Below, one piece after another: positions 21,801 to 33,800 of a stretch of DNA of 64,000 bases. The stretch spans positions 150,504,179-150,568,178 of the forward strand of contig NC_080542.1 in NCBI RefSeq assembly GCF_028640845.1, read 5' to 3'. The notes under the pieces were generated by a model, which saw only the letters and a list, made by a program, of their open reading frames with translations, did no database searches and had not been told where the DNA came from. The first letter of the stretch is position 1. Each line of letters begins with the position of its first letter. A program made the position numbers and the translations under genes. Source of the DNA: Ahaetulla prasina. Taxonomy: Eukaryota > Chordata > Lepidosauria > Squamata > Colubridae.

Positions 21801-24800
21801 AGTTGTTGAGGGTCCGCGGCGCCTCCACCCGGGCCAGCTCGTCTTGCAATTCCTCTGAGAGTCCCTCCTGGAACGCGTCCACCAGCGCTGCATCATTCCA
21901 GTCAGAGTCCTGGCACAAAAGACGAAATTCGGCGATGTACTCCTGCAGGGGGCGTTTCCCTTGACGGAGTTCCTTAAGGCGCCTGGTTGCCGTCAGCATT
22001 CAAACGGGGTCCTCGTACATGGTGCGCAGATGCTGCCAAAAACGCTGTTGGTCCGCCAGCAGGGGGCTGTCCTGGAGCAAGAGGGGCGTGGCCCATCGAG
22101 CAGCCGAGCTGGAAAGAAGGTTAATCACGAAGGCCACCTTAGCCCGGTCGTCTGGGAAATCCTCTGGCCGCATAGCCATGTAGAGCTGGCACTGTCCCAA
22201 GAAGGTCGGGAACATCTCAGGCTGCCCAGAAAACTTATCCGGCACAGTTATTGGGCACTTGCGACGAGGAGGAGGAGTGGGAGGACGGGGGGGGGGGGCT
22301 GCAGGCACATTCCCAGCAGCAAGTTGGCCTGCCAAGTGAGCCACTTGCTGCTGGAGCTGTTGATTAGCCGCTTGTAGCTGCTGTAACTGCTGCTGTACCT
22401 GCTGCTGGTCCATCTATGGTGGAAGATGTTTTAGTCGGGGTCTTGGACAAAATGTTCTGTTTCCCTCCCCCCAATACTCCCAGCAAAGAGTCAGTCAGAG
22501 GCCTCCTTTTCTCCTTTTATTTACATAGATAGATGTCCTGGCCACGTCTACCCACGGGCCTGCCAAGTTTCTGGAGATAACGAGGAAATTATAGATAAGG
22601 CCAGAATTACTCACGAATATATTCTTCCCTCCATTGATACAGTTTGCCCGCGCAAATTCCTTGCTTTGTCCAAGACAAAAAACCAGGAAGTCCCGCCTCC
22701 TATTTATAGTCTCTGCAGATGTCACTGCATGACAATTATTACTTGGCCTTATCCCAACGCTGCTTCTGCTGCGCGCGCCAGTCACGTCTGCGCAGTCTTG
22801 CATCACTCCAAAACTGTTCTTGGGGCGTTGCCAAATCAGAAGAAGGCTCCAGAGAATCAGGCCTTGCCGGCCCCTCCTCCTCCCTTTGAGTGGGTGCCAG
22901 GGAGGGAGAGGGCTCAAGAGAAGCAGGGTTTGCCAGGTCTTCTCCCTCACTTTCTGAATCATCCGAGTCCAGGAGTCCGGGTCCAGGAACCTGGGTCACA
23001 ACAGTCAGCTTCTGTGAAGACCTATGTGTACCTACAAGGAACTTGCGAATACACAATAACAACAAACCTTGGTTTACACCTAAACTTAAGCAGCTACGAC
23101 ATTCCAAAGAGGAAGCCTACAGAAAAGGTGATAAAATGCTGTACAATCAGGCCAGAAATGCACTAACAAGGGAGATCAGAGCAGCAAAAAGAAGCTACTC
23201 TGAAAAGCTAAAGAATCAGTTTTCAGCAAATGAACCAGCAAACATGTGGAAAACTCTTAAAAATATCACCGGCTATGGCAAACCTCCTTCCCAGGCTGAA
23301 GGTAATCAACAACTGACAGATGACCTGAATGAGTTTTACTGCAGGTTTGAAAGGAAACTACAATCACCTATCTTCACAACCCCCATCTCAGACATACCAA
23401 CAACAGCCAAGCCTCCTACAACTGACCCCATTTCATTGGGTTCACAACCCCTAGTGATCAGAGAAAAGGAAGTGCAGGACCTATTTCACAGACAAAAGCC
23501 AGGAAAAGCTGCAGGCCCAGACAAGATAACTCCTTCTTGCTTAAAAGTCTGTGCTGACCAATTGGCCCCCATCTTCACCCATATTTTCAATAAATCACTA
23601 GAGATGTGTTATGTTCCTTCTTGCTTCAAACGCTCTACCATCATCCCAGTGCCGAAGAAGCCCACCATCAAGGAACTGAATGACTACAGACCAGTTGCTT
23701 TAACATCTGTAGTCATGAAAACCTTTGAAAGGCTAATGCTTTCCTACCTGAAAACCATCACAGATCCGCTGTTAGACCCCTTGCAATTTGCATACCGAGC
23801 AAATAGATCAACAGATGATGCTGTTAATATGGCTCTGCACTACATCCTACAACATCTTGAGTCTCCAAAGACCTATGCAAGGGTCCTTTTTGTAGACTTT
23901 AGTTCAGCATTCAATACCATCATTCCAGACATTCTTCTAACTAAGCTAAACCAGCTACAGGTACCGGAACAGACTTGTAAGTGGATCACAAGCTTCCTAA
24001 CAAACAGGAAGCAGCAGGTTAAGCTAAGCAAGATCACATCAAATACCTGTACAATTAGCACAGGGGCCCCCCAAGGCTGTGTGCTCTCCCCACTTCTCTT
24101 CTCTCTGTATACCAATGACTGCATCTCCAATGATCCATCTGTTAAGCTACTGAAGTTCGCAGATGACACAACAGTGATTGGTCTCATTCAAGACAATGAC
24201 GAATCCGCATATAGACGAGAGGTTGAACGACTAGCCTTGTGGTGCAACCAAAACAATCTGGAACTGAACACACTCAAAACCGTAGAAATGGTGGTAGACT
24301 TTAGGAGAAACCCTTCCATACTTCCACCTCTCACAATACTTGACAACACAGTATCAACAGTAGAAACCTTCAAATTTCTAGGTTCTATCATATCGCAAGA
24401 TCTAAAATGGACAGCTAACATCAAAAACATCATTAAAAAAGGACAACAAAGAATGTTCTTTCTGCGCCAACTCAGTAAGCTCAAACTGCCCAAGGAGCTG
24501 CTGATCCAATTCTACAGAGGAATTATTGAGTCTGTCATTTGCACCTCTATAACTGTCTGGTTCGGTTCTGCAACCCAGCAAGAAAAACACAGACTTCAGA
24601 TGATAATTAGAACTGCAGAAAAATAGTTCCCACCACCAATCTCTTTCCACTTATGACTGTATGACTATAACTTGTTGCTGGCAATCCTTATGATTTATAT
24701 TGATATATTGACCATCAATTGTGTTGTAAATGTTGTACCTTGATGAACGTATCTTTTCTTTTATGTACACTGAGAGCATATGCACCAAGACAAATTCCTT

Positions 24801-27800
24801 GTGTGTCCAATCACACTTGGCCAATAAAATTCTATTCTATTGCGCTCCTGGCTTTGCATGGAGGTTACGTGGACTCTGGTTAGCTTCTTTTGGGCGCTGG
24901 TGGGAAGGGGTTCTGCTCGATGCCCTGGGTGCTTCAGGGGGCATTTGGGCATGGGAGAAGGACACATCAGTACTGGCTACGCCAGGGATCTTTCTGCCCC
25001 AGGTGGATAACACTGGTTCGGTGTTACGCACCAGTACAGCCAGTACACCACGCTCGATATAATCTTGGGTGCCTGGCTGCAGTGGGCAGTGCCCATGATG
25101 AAGGTCTCTGTAACTCTCCCCCAACCATCCTATAATGTCTTCCTTGTCAGGGTCCATGCATGGCCCCGTCTGCTTGCTCCGATGAGCAGCCCAAATGAGA
25201 TGGATGCAGGGAGAACCGGGGAGCAAGGGGTGCTCCTGTGCTAGCAGAACCCCTCTTGCCAGCCTTCATGAGGCAAAGGGATGCCTGCTCAGTCAGAAAA
25301 GGGGAGCAGAGATCTCTCATGGACTTCATCGTACCCCACTCCCTTGAGTTCAACTGTACAGTGCTCGCAACTACTCCAGACAGATACAGGCTTTGAGGGC
25401 GGACCAGCTTCCCAGCCAGGGACTCTACTGGCATCCTTTGGTGCACATTGCCGCTTCCCTCCCTAGTTGCTCCCACCTGACAAGGAGGTGGTCATGAGTC
25501 AGGCCCCTCCCTCCACCAGGACTGGTGTTGCCTGACTCCAGGTTTGACACACGATCCTCTGGACAGAGCAGAGAGGAGTGACGGCATCCCAGCAGCACAA
25601 AGCAAACTGAGTCGAAGGCGATGGAGGCTCAGGAGGGTGAGGCAGCCCCCAACATCATGGCTTTTGCCAGCAGGTGTACCTTGCATGGCATTGGCCATGT
25701 CTTCTTGGCAGGGCCGCTCATGCCACACCACGCAGCCTGGGGAGCGGTAGTCCTGGCTGCCCTGGGAATCGTCCTATACCAGGTGGCTGACCGGATTCAG
25801 TATTACGCGGGATACAACCACATTATCCACATGTGCTGGATGAAGGAGAGGGCCGGCAGCTGACATTCCCAGCCGTCTCCTTCTGCAATGTCAACTGTAT
25901 CTGGCGGTCCCAGTTGACCCCCAACAATTTGCACTGGGTGGGTCGGGGGCTGCTGGGCATGGAGCTGTCTGACTACCCAGCATACGGCCGAGCCTTGGGC
26001 TGGCCTGACTCAGAGGCTGCCCGAGCCTTCCCCAGCAGGAGTTTCAACCTGCGTGAATTTGTGGACCGGACCAGCCATGGTTTGGAGGACATGCTGCTGG
26101 AATGCCGCTTTGGGAACCGGCCCTGTGGCACCAGGAACTTCAGCACAGTGAGTGCCCCTTGCTTCTGCTCTGGGACCACCCCTTGGCTGCAGTGCCGCAC
26201 ACACACACCCCTCTTGTTTTAGTCTCAGTGCCAGGCAACTGGAGATGCTGTGCCCCTCTTCACCCATGGGGAGTCAGCCCCTGGCATGCTGCCAGGACCA
26301 AAAGTCCATGAAAAAAGTCTGAGAGAGCCTGGGGTCCCTCTCGGTCCCCATGGCAGAAAAAGGGAGAATTCCTAATGTGGAAAGTCTTCTCCCCTTGGCA
26401 GCAGAGATGGGAGGGGTTGGCTGGCTAACTCCCTTGGCCCTGGGCTCCAAACTTGACCCTCAGGTGTGTGTGTGGAAAGGGGGAGGGAACTGTAGAGCCA
26501 GCCACCCCATGATGGAATGGCACAGTAGTGAGGAAACTTTGGGTGCTTCCCAGGTGCCAATTCCTTTATTGGGGAGGAGGGCAATGCCAAGCATGCAGGG
26601 GGCCATGGGAGTCTCTGAGCAAAGCCAAGTTTTTTATTCCCCCTTCCTCCTTCTCTGCGTTCTCTCCTGAACAAGGGGGCAGCTGCCCCAGTGAAGCTCA
26701 GTACCCCAAACTCTTTCCCATCCACCATCCTCTATCCAGCCTCCTTTTTCTTTGGATGCCAGGTGAAGAGGGGCACAAGGGGGTCTCTGGGGGTGCCAAG
26801 GGGCATCATCAGGGCTGGCTGGTGGGGGCAGCCACCACAGCCTCTTTCTTCTCTTTACACCCAAAGGATGCTCGGGTTACAGCCGTGCAGTACGTCAGCC
26901 ACATCAGCCATATTCATCTTATGCCAAGTTAGCACAATCTGAGCCGGCCAGCAGAGAGGCTGATGGGGAGGAGGGGGTTGGCACTTAGTTCAATATCCCA
27001 TCACTGCCTCAATTTAGGGGTCAGGCCCATGAACAGGATGGGGGAAGGGGTGGCCCTTCCGCGTCTCCTCAATCTACTGACCCTTGATTTTTGAGCTTCA
27101 TGGCACGCAGGTGCAGCAAAATGGCCACCAATGAGAAACACCTGGTGCTTTCCCTGAATCTACTAGCCGGCTATGGCCACCTAATGAGAAGGAAGGAGTC
27201 CCTGGAGAAGAGCCTAATGCTGGGAAAGATTGAGGGCAAAAGAAGAAGGGGACTGCAGAGAACAAGGTGGATGGATGAGTCACCGAAGCAGTCGGCGTGA
27301 GCTTAAATGGACTCCAGAGGATGGTAGAGGACAGGAAGGCCTGGAGGAATGTTGTCCATGGGGTCACGATGGGTCGGATACTGTTAGATTCGGGCAATAA
27401 CGAGGCAGGAGACCAGGATAGTGACAACAGCTCTTTACTATATGGTGAACCCAGCAGCCAGTGCTGGGAAAAACCTCTCTTTATATACAGTTTAGCCGGA
27501 GGCTTCAACCAATCAGCAACGTGCTTTTTTCCCGCCAAAACTTTTAAAGATACATTACACTCCTTCCCTCCCAGAAAACACTTTACCATTATCTGCATAA
27601 AATTAATATCTTATTTTTCAACGTAATCACGCAAGTAGACTGGGCGTCTCCTGACTCTTTCGGACCTGCGCAATTCATTCTCTGGGAGTGAGTCGAGCTG
27701 ACCGGAGGGACTGTTTGTTCCTCTCAGCTCCTCCTCCAGGCCATCCGGCCCTGGATTATTTGCAGAGTCGTCCCTGCTGTTTTCAGAAGGAACCGGTTGG

Positions 27801-30800
27801 CGTCGCTGGACCTCCTGGAACTCAGATAAGTCCCGCGTTTGCCCTGGGTTTGAGTCAGCTGTGGATTCAAACATCGGCTCGTCAGGGCTTGTTTCGTCTG
27901 ACCCTGATTTACCGGTTATGCGTTTCCTTATTTGGTCTATGTGGCGCTTCCATACCCGGCCATCGTCTATTTCTACTAGATATGATTTTGGACCTGTTAT
28001 CTCTAGGATTTTTCCTGCTAACCAGGTCGGGCCCTCGCTGTAGTTGTGTGCCCACACTAGGTCGCCTATTGCCATCCCTCTTGTTTTACCGTGTGCCCCT
28101 TTGTAACCGTCTGGTGTATAGTTTGGGTTTAAACGGTCTAGTGGGCACCTGAGTTTCCGACCCATCAATAGCTCTGCCGGGCTGCGGCCAGTTGTTACAC
28201 AGGGGGTTCTGTGTTGGACTGCTAGGAATGTATCGATTTTTGTTTGCCAATCGCCTGGCTTGATTCTGGACAATGCTTCCTTTGCGCTTCGGACGGAACG
28301 TTCTGCAAGGCCGTTCGTCGCAGGGTGGAAAGGCGCCGAGAGGACATGCCGGATGCCCTCCTCTGCCAAGTACCCCTCAAACTGGGTTGCCGTGAATTGC
28401 GGGCCGTTATCGGAGACTAACGTGTCTGGCAACCCGTGGGTTACAAATAGGTGCCGTAGGACTGAAATCACGGCCTCGGCTGTCATGGATCTCATGAGAA
28501 TGATTTCCAGCCATTTGGAGTAGGCGTCGACTACTACCAGAAAAGTTTGGCCGTGGAAGGGGCCGGCAAAATCGATATGGATCCTAGACCAAGGACCCTG
28601 GGGTCTTTCCCATTCCCGAATCGGGGCCGTTGGGGGTAGCGGTCTGGACTCCTGGCAGGCCTGGCATTTCCCTACCCTTTCAGCAATTTCCGTGTCCATT
28701 AAGGGCCACCACACATAGCTTCTCGCTAGACCCTTCATTCTCACGATCCCTGGGTGGCCTTCGTGAAGGAGCTCCAATACCTTTTCCCTCAATTTCTCTG
28801 GGATCACCACTCGATCCCCCCATAGCAGGCACCCCCCTTGAGCTGAGAGTTCCCCACGTTTTTTTACAAATTCTTTAAAACGCTCGCAGCGGGCCAACCT
28901 CTTTGTACCCAACCAATTACAGTCCTTATTGTAATGTCCTTGTACGAAGCCCGAGCCACCTCTTTTGATGTGACTGGGCCAGAGTCCAAAGAGTCAATTA
29001 GCAGAACTGGTGTCCCCGGAGTGGGGTCTTCGATAGTCTCTGGTAACGGGCATCTGCTCAGGGCGTCCACATGCCCTAAGTCCTTCCCTGGCCGGTGTAG
29101 TAGTTTGTAGGAATACGCCGCTAGGAAGATAGTCCATCTGGTCAGTCTGGGTGAAAGTGCCACGGGTGTTGGGCGGTCGCCTGCCAACAGGCCTAGCAAA
29201 GGTCTATGGTCGGTGATGATCTCGAAATCACGACCAAATACATATTCGTGGAATTTCTTTACCCCGGAGACTATAGCCAAGGCTTCCTTATCAAGCTGGC
29301 TATAATTCCTTTCAGCTGATGACATGGTTCGGGAGTAATATGCAATAGGGGCTTCTGTGCCATTTGGCAACCTGTGGCTGAGCACAGCCCCCACCCCATA
29401 GGGAGATGCATCGCAGCTTAACACTAATGGCAGCGTGCCATTGTATTGGATAAGGAGGCTATCACTCGATAGGAGATTCTTTACCCCTTGGAATGCCCTA
29501 GCTTCCGCCTTTCCCCAAGACCATGCAGCCGTCTTTGCTAGTAATTTATGAAGCGGCTTGGCTACTGTTGCCTTATTTTTCAAAAATACCGCGTAGAAAT
29601 TGACCAGACCTAAGAATGCCTGCAACTCCGTTTTGTTCTTAGGAACCGGGGCCTTCCTGATGGCCCGTACCTTGCTTTCAGTGGGTGAATCCTCCTGTCT
29701 ATCCGGTAGCCCAGGAATTCCACAGATTCAACCCCGATCTGGCATTTGTTCAGTTTAACTTTGAGACCGGCAGACCGGAAAATGCCCAAAACTTTTCGCA
29801 GCCTTACCCCTAATTCCTCTAGATTCTCAGCGGATACCAGTACATCGTCAAAGTATGGTACCACCCCTGGTAGTCCCTGCAGTAGCCGCTCCATTAGGTT
29901 CTGAAATACCCCTGGAGCCACACTAACCCCAAACTGTAACCGGGTACACTTAAACGCCTCTGTGAGTCACAATTGTCTGCGCTCGCTGTGCTGCTATCTA
30001 CTGGCAGTTGTTGATAGGCTTGGGTCAAATCTAGTTGGCAAAACCTGCCCTTGCCCCATTGAGTGCAGTAAGTGCTGTACCACCGACGGGTAAGCACTCT
30101 TTGCAGCGCTTTGTTAAGTGTTGCCTTATAGTCAGCGCAACCGGACCGACCCGTCCGGTTTGACTGGGGTGACTATAGGGTCTCCCACTTAGCATGGTCA
30201 ACTGGCACTAGAATTCCTTGGTTTACTAGTTTGTCCAGTTCCTGTCAATCCTGGGCTTTAGGCAACGGGACCCTCCTAGCCTTTAGACGGATAGGGGCAA
30301 CTTGGGGGTCTAAGTTAAAAGAAATAGGGGTCCCCGTGTACTTGCCCAGGCAGTCTTTGAAAACGTCCCCAAATTCCTTCATGAGTGCGTCTTTGAGGTT
30401 GACTTCGTTTCTGAAGATTCCCGTCACTCCCATGCCCAATGCTCGGAACCAGTCCAGTCCCAACAAGCTTGGCAGGTTCCCATTGACTATGGTGATGGGC
30501 AGAGTTTTCTTGTATTGTCCATACTCGACGTGGACGTACGTTACCCCTCGAACAGGGATGCGATTCCCTTGGTAGTCTTGTACCTTTAAGTTCTGTGGTT
30601 TCAGCTTGCGCTTTGCGATGGCGGGTAAGGCTTTCACGAGAGTGTCCCAGGACATGATCGTGATTGCTGAGCCGGTGTCCACCTCCAATCGGCACGGCAC
30701 CCCCTCAATCTTTGTTTTCGTAAAGATTTTTTTTTCTAGGCGGGTTGCTGCGTGACCCACTCTCACGACAGTCTGATTCAACTTCGCGCCTTTTTTGAAT

Positions 30801-33800
30801 TGACCAATCACGGGCCGCTTCGCCGTTCCCGCGCTCTGGTTGGTCAGTTTGAATTTTTGGCGGGAAGGTTGGGGTGCTCGACAGACCTGTGCGATGTGCC
30901 CCTTCCTTTCGCACCGCCGACAAGTCGCATCCTTCCATTTGCATTGTTGTCATTGGTGTTGCCCTCCGCAACTCGCGCAGTCACCCCGGTCTTCTTTCTC
31001 CGGCCTCCCGGTGTGGAAGACTCCTTCCTCTTCCTCACCGTCCGACTCAGCCTGGATCTCCTCGTTGTGGACCGGGGTTGATTTCGCACCAGCCGTTGGT
31101 GCGAGCGGCTTTTGTAGGGTTTCCGCCGCTTGGGTAGACATCTCGTGAGCCCTGGCTTCGTACAAGGCGTTTGCCAGCGTTAGGTTGCTTTTAGACAGCA
31201 GCCGCCTCCGCAAACGGATGTCCCTGACCCCGCGGATGAGTTGCTCCAGCAATGCCTCATCCAAGTCTCGGTACTCGCAATGTTTTGAGGCTTTCCTCAG
31301 GGCGGCCATGTATGCGCTGATGGACTCACCCTCTTACTGTCTGCGCTCCCCGAATTCGAACCGTTGCACATATTTGGACGGCGTTGGTGCATAATGGGCT
31401 TTCAATAAAGTCTGCAGAGTTTGCCACGGTACCGACTGTACGGCGTATTCCGCCAGGAATTCTGCGGTGTCGAAACTTCTGGACCGCAGTGGCTCAGGAA
31501 ATCGCCGTTTCCTGTTGTCTGAAACTCCTTGAAGTTCGTCACTCGAGGAAACACTCAAATGAGCCATGTATGACCCCATTTTTCCTTAGCTGGGTCGAAT
31601 GGCGCTGGCGGTGTGTAGCGGACATCGCTGCTTTCCGCCCTTGTTTGCTGGGTTCGCCTTCCTGGTGAGTTCAGCTCTTTTCCTGGCGCTCTTAGCCTCG
31701 AGATCCCACCTTCGTCGCCAGTGTTAGATTCGGGCAATAACGAGGCAGGAGACCAGGATAGTGACAACAGCTCTTTACTATATGGTGAACCCAGCAGCCA
31801 GTGCTGGGAAAAACCTCTCTTTATATACAGTTTAGCCGGAGGCTTCAACTAATCAGCAACGTGCTTTTTTCCCGCCAAAACTTTTAAAGATACATTACAG
31901 ATACGACTTCACAACTAACAACAACAACTAGCCAGGTGCACTACCCTTCTTTCCCTCCCTCCCCACACTAAGTGGGGGCAAAGAAGGGAATCCATCTGTG
32001 CCCTAATTCAGGCTTTGTAGCAACTCTGCTGGCGACCTCCAGCTGTGTCCACAGAAATGAGGAGGCCAGAGAGTCTGACCCCGTGTTATCTCAGCGAACA
32101 ATTGTGCAACCGCCAGGACATCTGGAGAAGGAATGGCGAGTGGAAGCAAAGTGAACAACTGCAGTGGAATGAAGACTCGGCAAGCAGACGGGGTTCCTCT
32201 CTGGACAAGGAGAGTATTGGGATCGCCCACAAGTGCTCCAGACAGTGGCTCCTCACAAGGAGATTAGAATTCAGTGATCTGTGGGGGGTTTAAAGTTCTG
32301 AGAGATGGGAGATTTTTCTACTCAAAGCTTCTGTCATGCCCCCCCCCTCTCCCCGTCGGGACCTGAATCTGCAGAGGAAGACGAGCCAGAACTGGAGATG
32401 ATAGAGATCGAGGGGTGGCTTCATTGGCTTTGGAGGAAAATGGGGAGTCAGGCGAGTCAGGCCAGGGCCTTTCAGGATTGGGATGGCTTGTAGGCAGGGA
32501 GGAAGTGGGGCAGGATGACCAAGAGAGGCTAAGCAGTGAACATGAGAGGCAGAACTCAGGCAATGAGCAAGGACCACCCCCTCCTGATCCTCGACCACAG
32601 AGAGTGGAGAGAAGGTGAGAACAGCGCAGGCTGACCCCACTATTTGGGAAGAGAGCACCCCACTCATCTCCACAAGGCACACCTGGGACTGAGACTTAAG
32701 GAGATATTGGGAGGGGGGAACACTAAATTCCTGGATTGTTGAGTGTTGTTGCCGACGTTTGAAGTTTCCTGGATTTCCTACTTTCTTCCTGGCTTCCTGG
32801 ATTAACTGCCTTGCTCCTTTGTTTCCTGGACTCCTCGACTGGCCCTGCTGGATTTCTTGCTTTGCAGCCTTTGTGCTCCAGCCTTGGGACAGATTACTTG
32901 CAGCCAGAGGCTGCTGGAGGTATGTGTGTGTGAGAGAGATCACTTTGCTCTGGGACTTGCCAAAAATGTGGGAGTGTTTGGGGAAATTTGGAGCAATAAA
33001 GGGACAGTTTGAACTGCCAGCTGCCTGTGTTGCCTCTGTGCCATGCCCCAGTTCATCACCGTTCGTTTGTTTACAGATGCTGCTTCCCTTTTCTAAATAA
33101 TAATTTTTTAATTTAATTTAATTTTTTTAATTTAACACCTTCTTCAATAATCAGGAATCTTTGGATCAAGGCAGTGAGTTTCCTTTGAGTCTTCATAAAA
33201 ATGAAAGTTTCAACATTCTTTTGGAAGAAACAGCCAATAAGAGTTTTGATTGGGGAAAATTGCAACATTTGGACAAAGAGTCCACAAATGGATCTGAAAT
33301 AAGATTTCACAAATTTAACCATCACAATCTTTCATCATCATCTTCTTTTAGATCAACAGATGATGCTGTTAATATGGCTCTGCACTACATCCTACAACAT
33401 CTTGAGTCTCCAAAGACCTATGCAAGGGTCCTTTTTGTAGACTTTAGTTCAGCATTCAATACCATCATTCCAGACATTCTTCTAACTAAGCTAAACCAGC
33501 TACAGGTACCGGAACAGACTTGTAAGTGGATCACAAGCTTCCTAAAAAACAGGAAGCAGCAGGTGAAGCTAAGCAAGATCACATCAAATACCTGTACAAT
33601 TAGCACAGGGGCCCCCCAAGGCTGTGTGCTCTCCCCACTTCTCTTCTCTCTGTATACCAATGACTGCATCTCCAATGATCCATTTGTTAAGCTACTGAAG
33701 TTCGCAGATGACACAACAGTGATTGGTCTCATTCGAGACAATGACGAATCCGCATATAGACGAGAGGTCGAACGACTAGCCTTGTGGTGCAACCAAAACA

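Larger units (their letters stand above)
17523..23003 (-). mobile_element. Ty3/Gypsy chromovirus-type LTR retrotransposon, inactivated
   Basis: LTRs at 17523-18056 and 22453-23003 start TG and end CA. The 5-bp target duplication GTCAG lies at 17518-17522 and 23004-23008, inside a LINE. On the minus strand: gag with a zinc knuckle, then protease, reverse transcriptase, RNase H, integrase and a chromodomain, the chromovirus order. LTRs differ at about seven positions over some 530 aligned bases plus a short indel (AGCAAAGAGTCAGTCAGAGG present only in the right LTR), suggesting a moderately recent insertion. Gag and pol are in different frames, as is usual. Three in-frame TGA codons and altered catalytic residues show that it is dead. 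Confidence 0.9.
17225..24843 (+). mobile_element. CR1/L3-type LINE (5'-truncated), split by a Ty3 LTR element
   Basis: The left part (17225-17522) encodes the end of the endonuclease domain ([13 protein letters not shown]). The right part (23004-24843) encodes the reverse transcriptase: [42 protein letters not shown] and the catalytic [10 protein letters not shown]. The frame becomes continuous if the LTR element and one target copy are removed. About 275 bases are missing after RTAEK at 24626, compared with the copy at 33349-34653. The 3' end is AATAAAATTCTATTCTATT, a seed for AGAAT microsatellites. This resembles the abundant snake CR1/L3 LINEs known for such tails; clade assignment is moderate. 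Confidence 0.8.
27382..31899 (-). mobile_element. Ty3/Gypsy Mag-lineage LTR retrotransposon
   Basis: Short 178-bp LTRs at 27382-27559 and 31722-31899 (TGTTAGATTCGGG to ATACATTACA) differ at one noticed position (CCAATCAGC versus CTAATCAGC). The target duplication GATAC lies at 27377-27381 and 31900-31904. A primer-binding site one base inside the right LTR (31703-31720, minus-strand TGGCGACGAAGGTGGGAT) fits the 3' end of tRNA-Ser, as in Mag elements. Pol reads on the minus strand and integrase is C-terminal, without a chromodomain. Confidence 0.87.
27090..31930 (+). mobile_element. BovB (RTE) LINE 3' end, interrupted by a Mag-type Ty3 element
   Basis: The left part (27090-27381) encodes the typical C-terminus of BovB reverse transcriptase ([21 protein letters not shown], then [13 protein letters not shown] in another frame). 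After the LTR element it resumes at about 31905 with CGACTTCACAACTAACAACAACAAC, the AAC-repeat tail of BovB. BovB LINEs are abundant in squamates and ruminants and are known for horizontal transfer. Confidence 0.75.
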
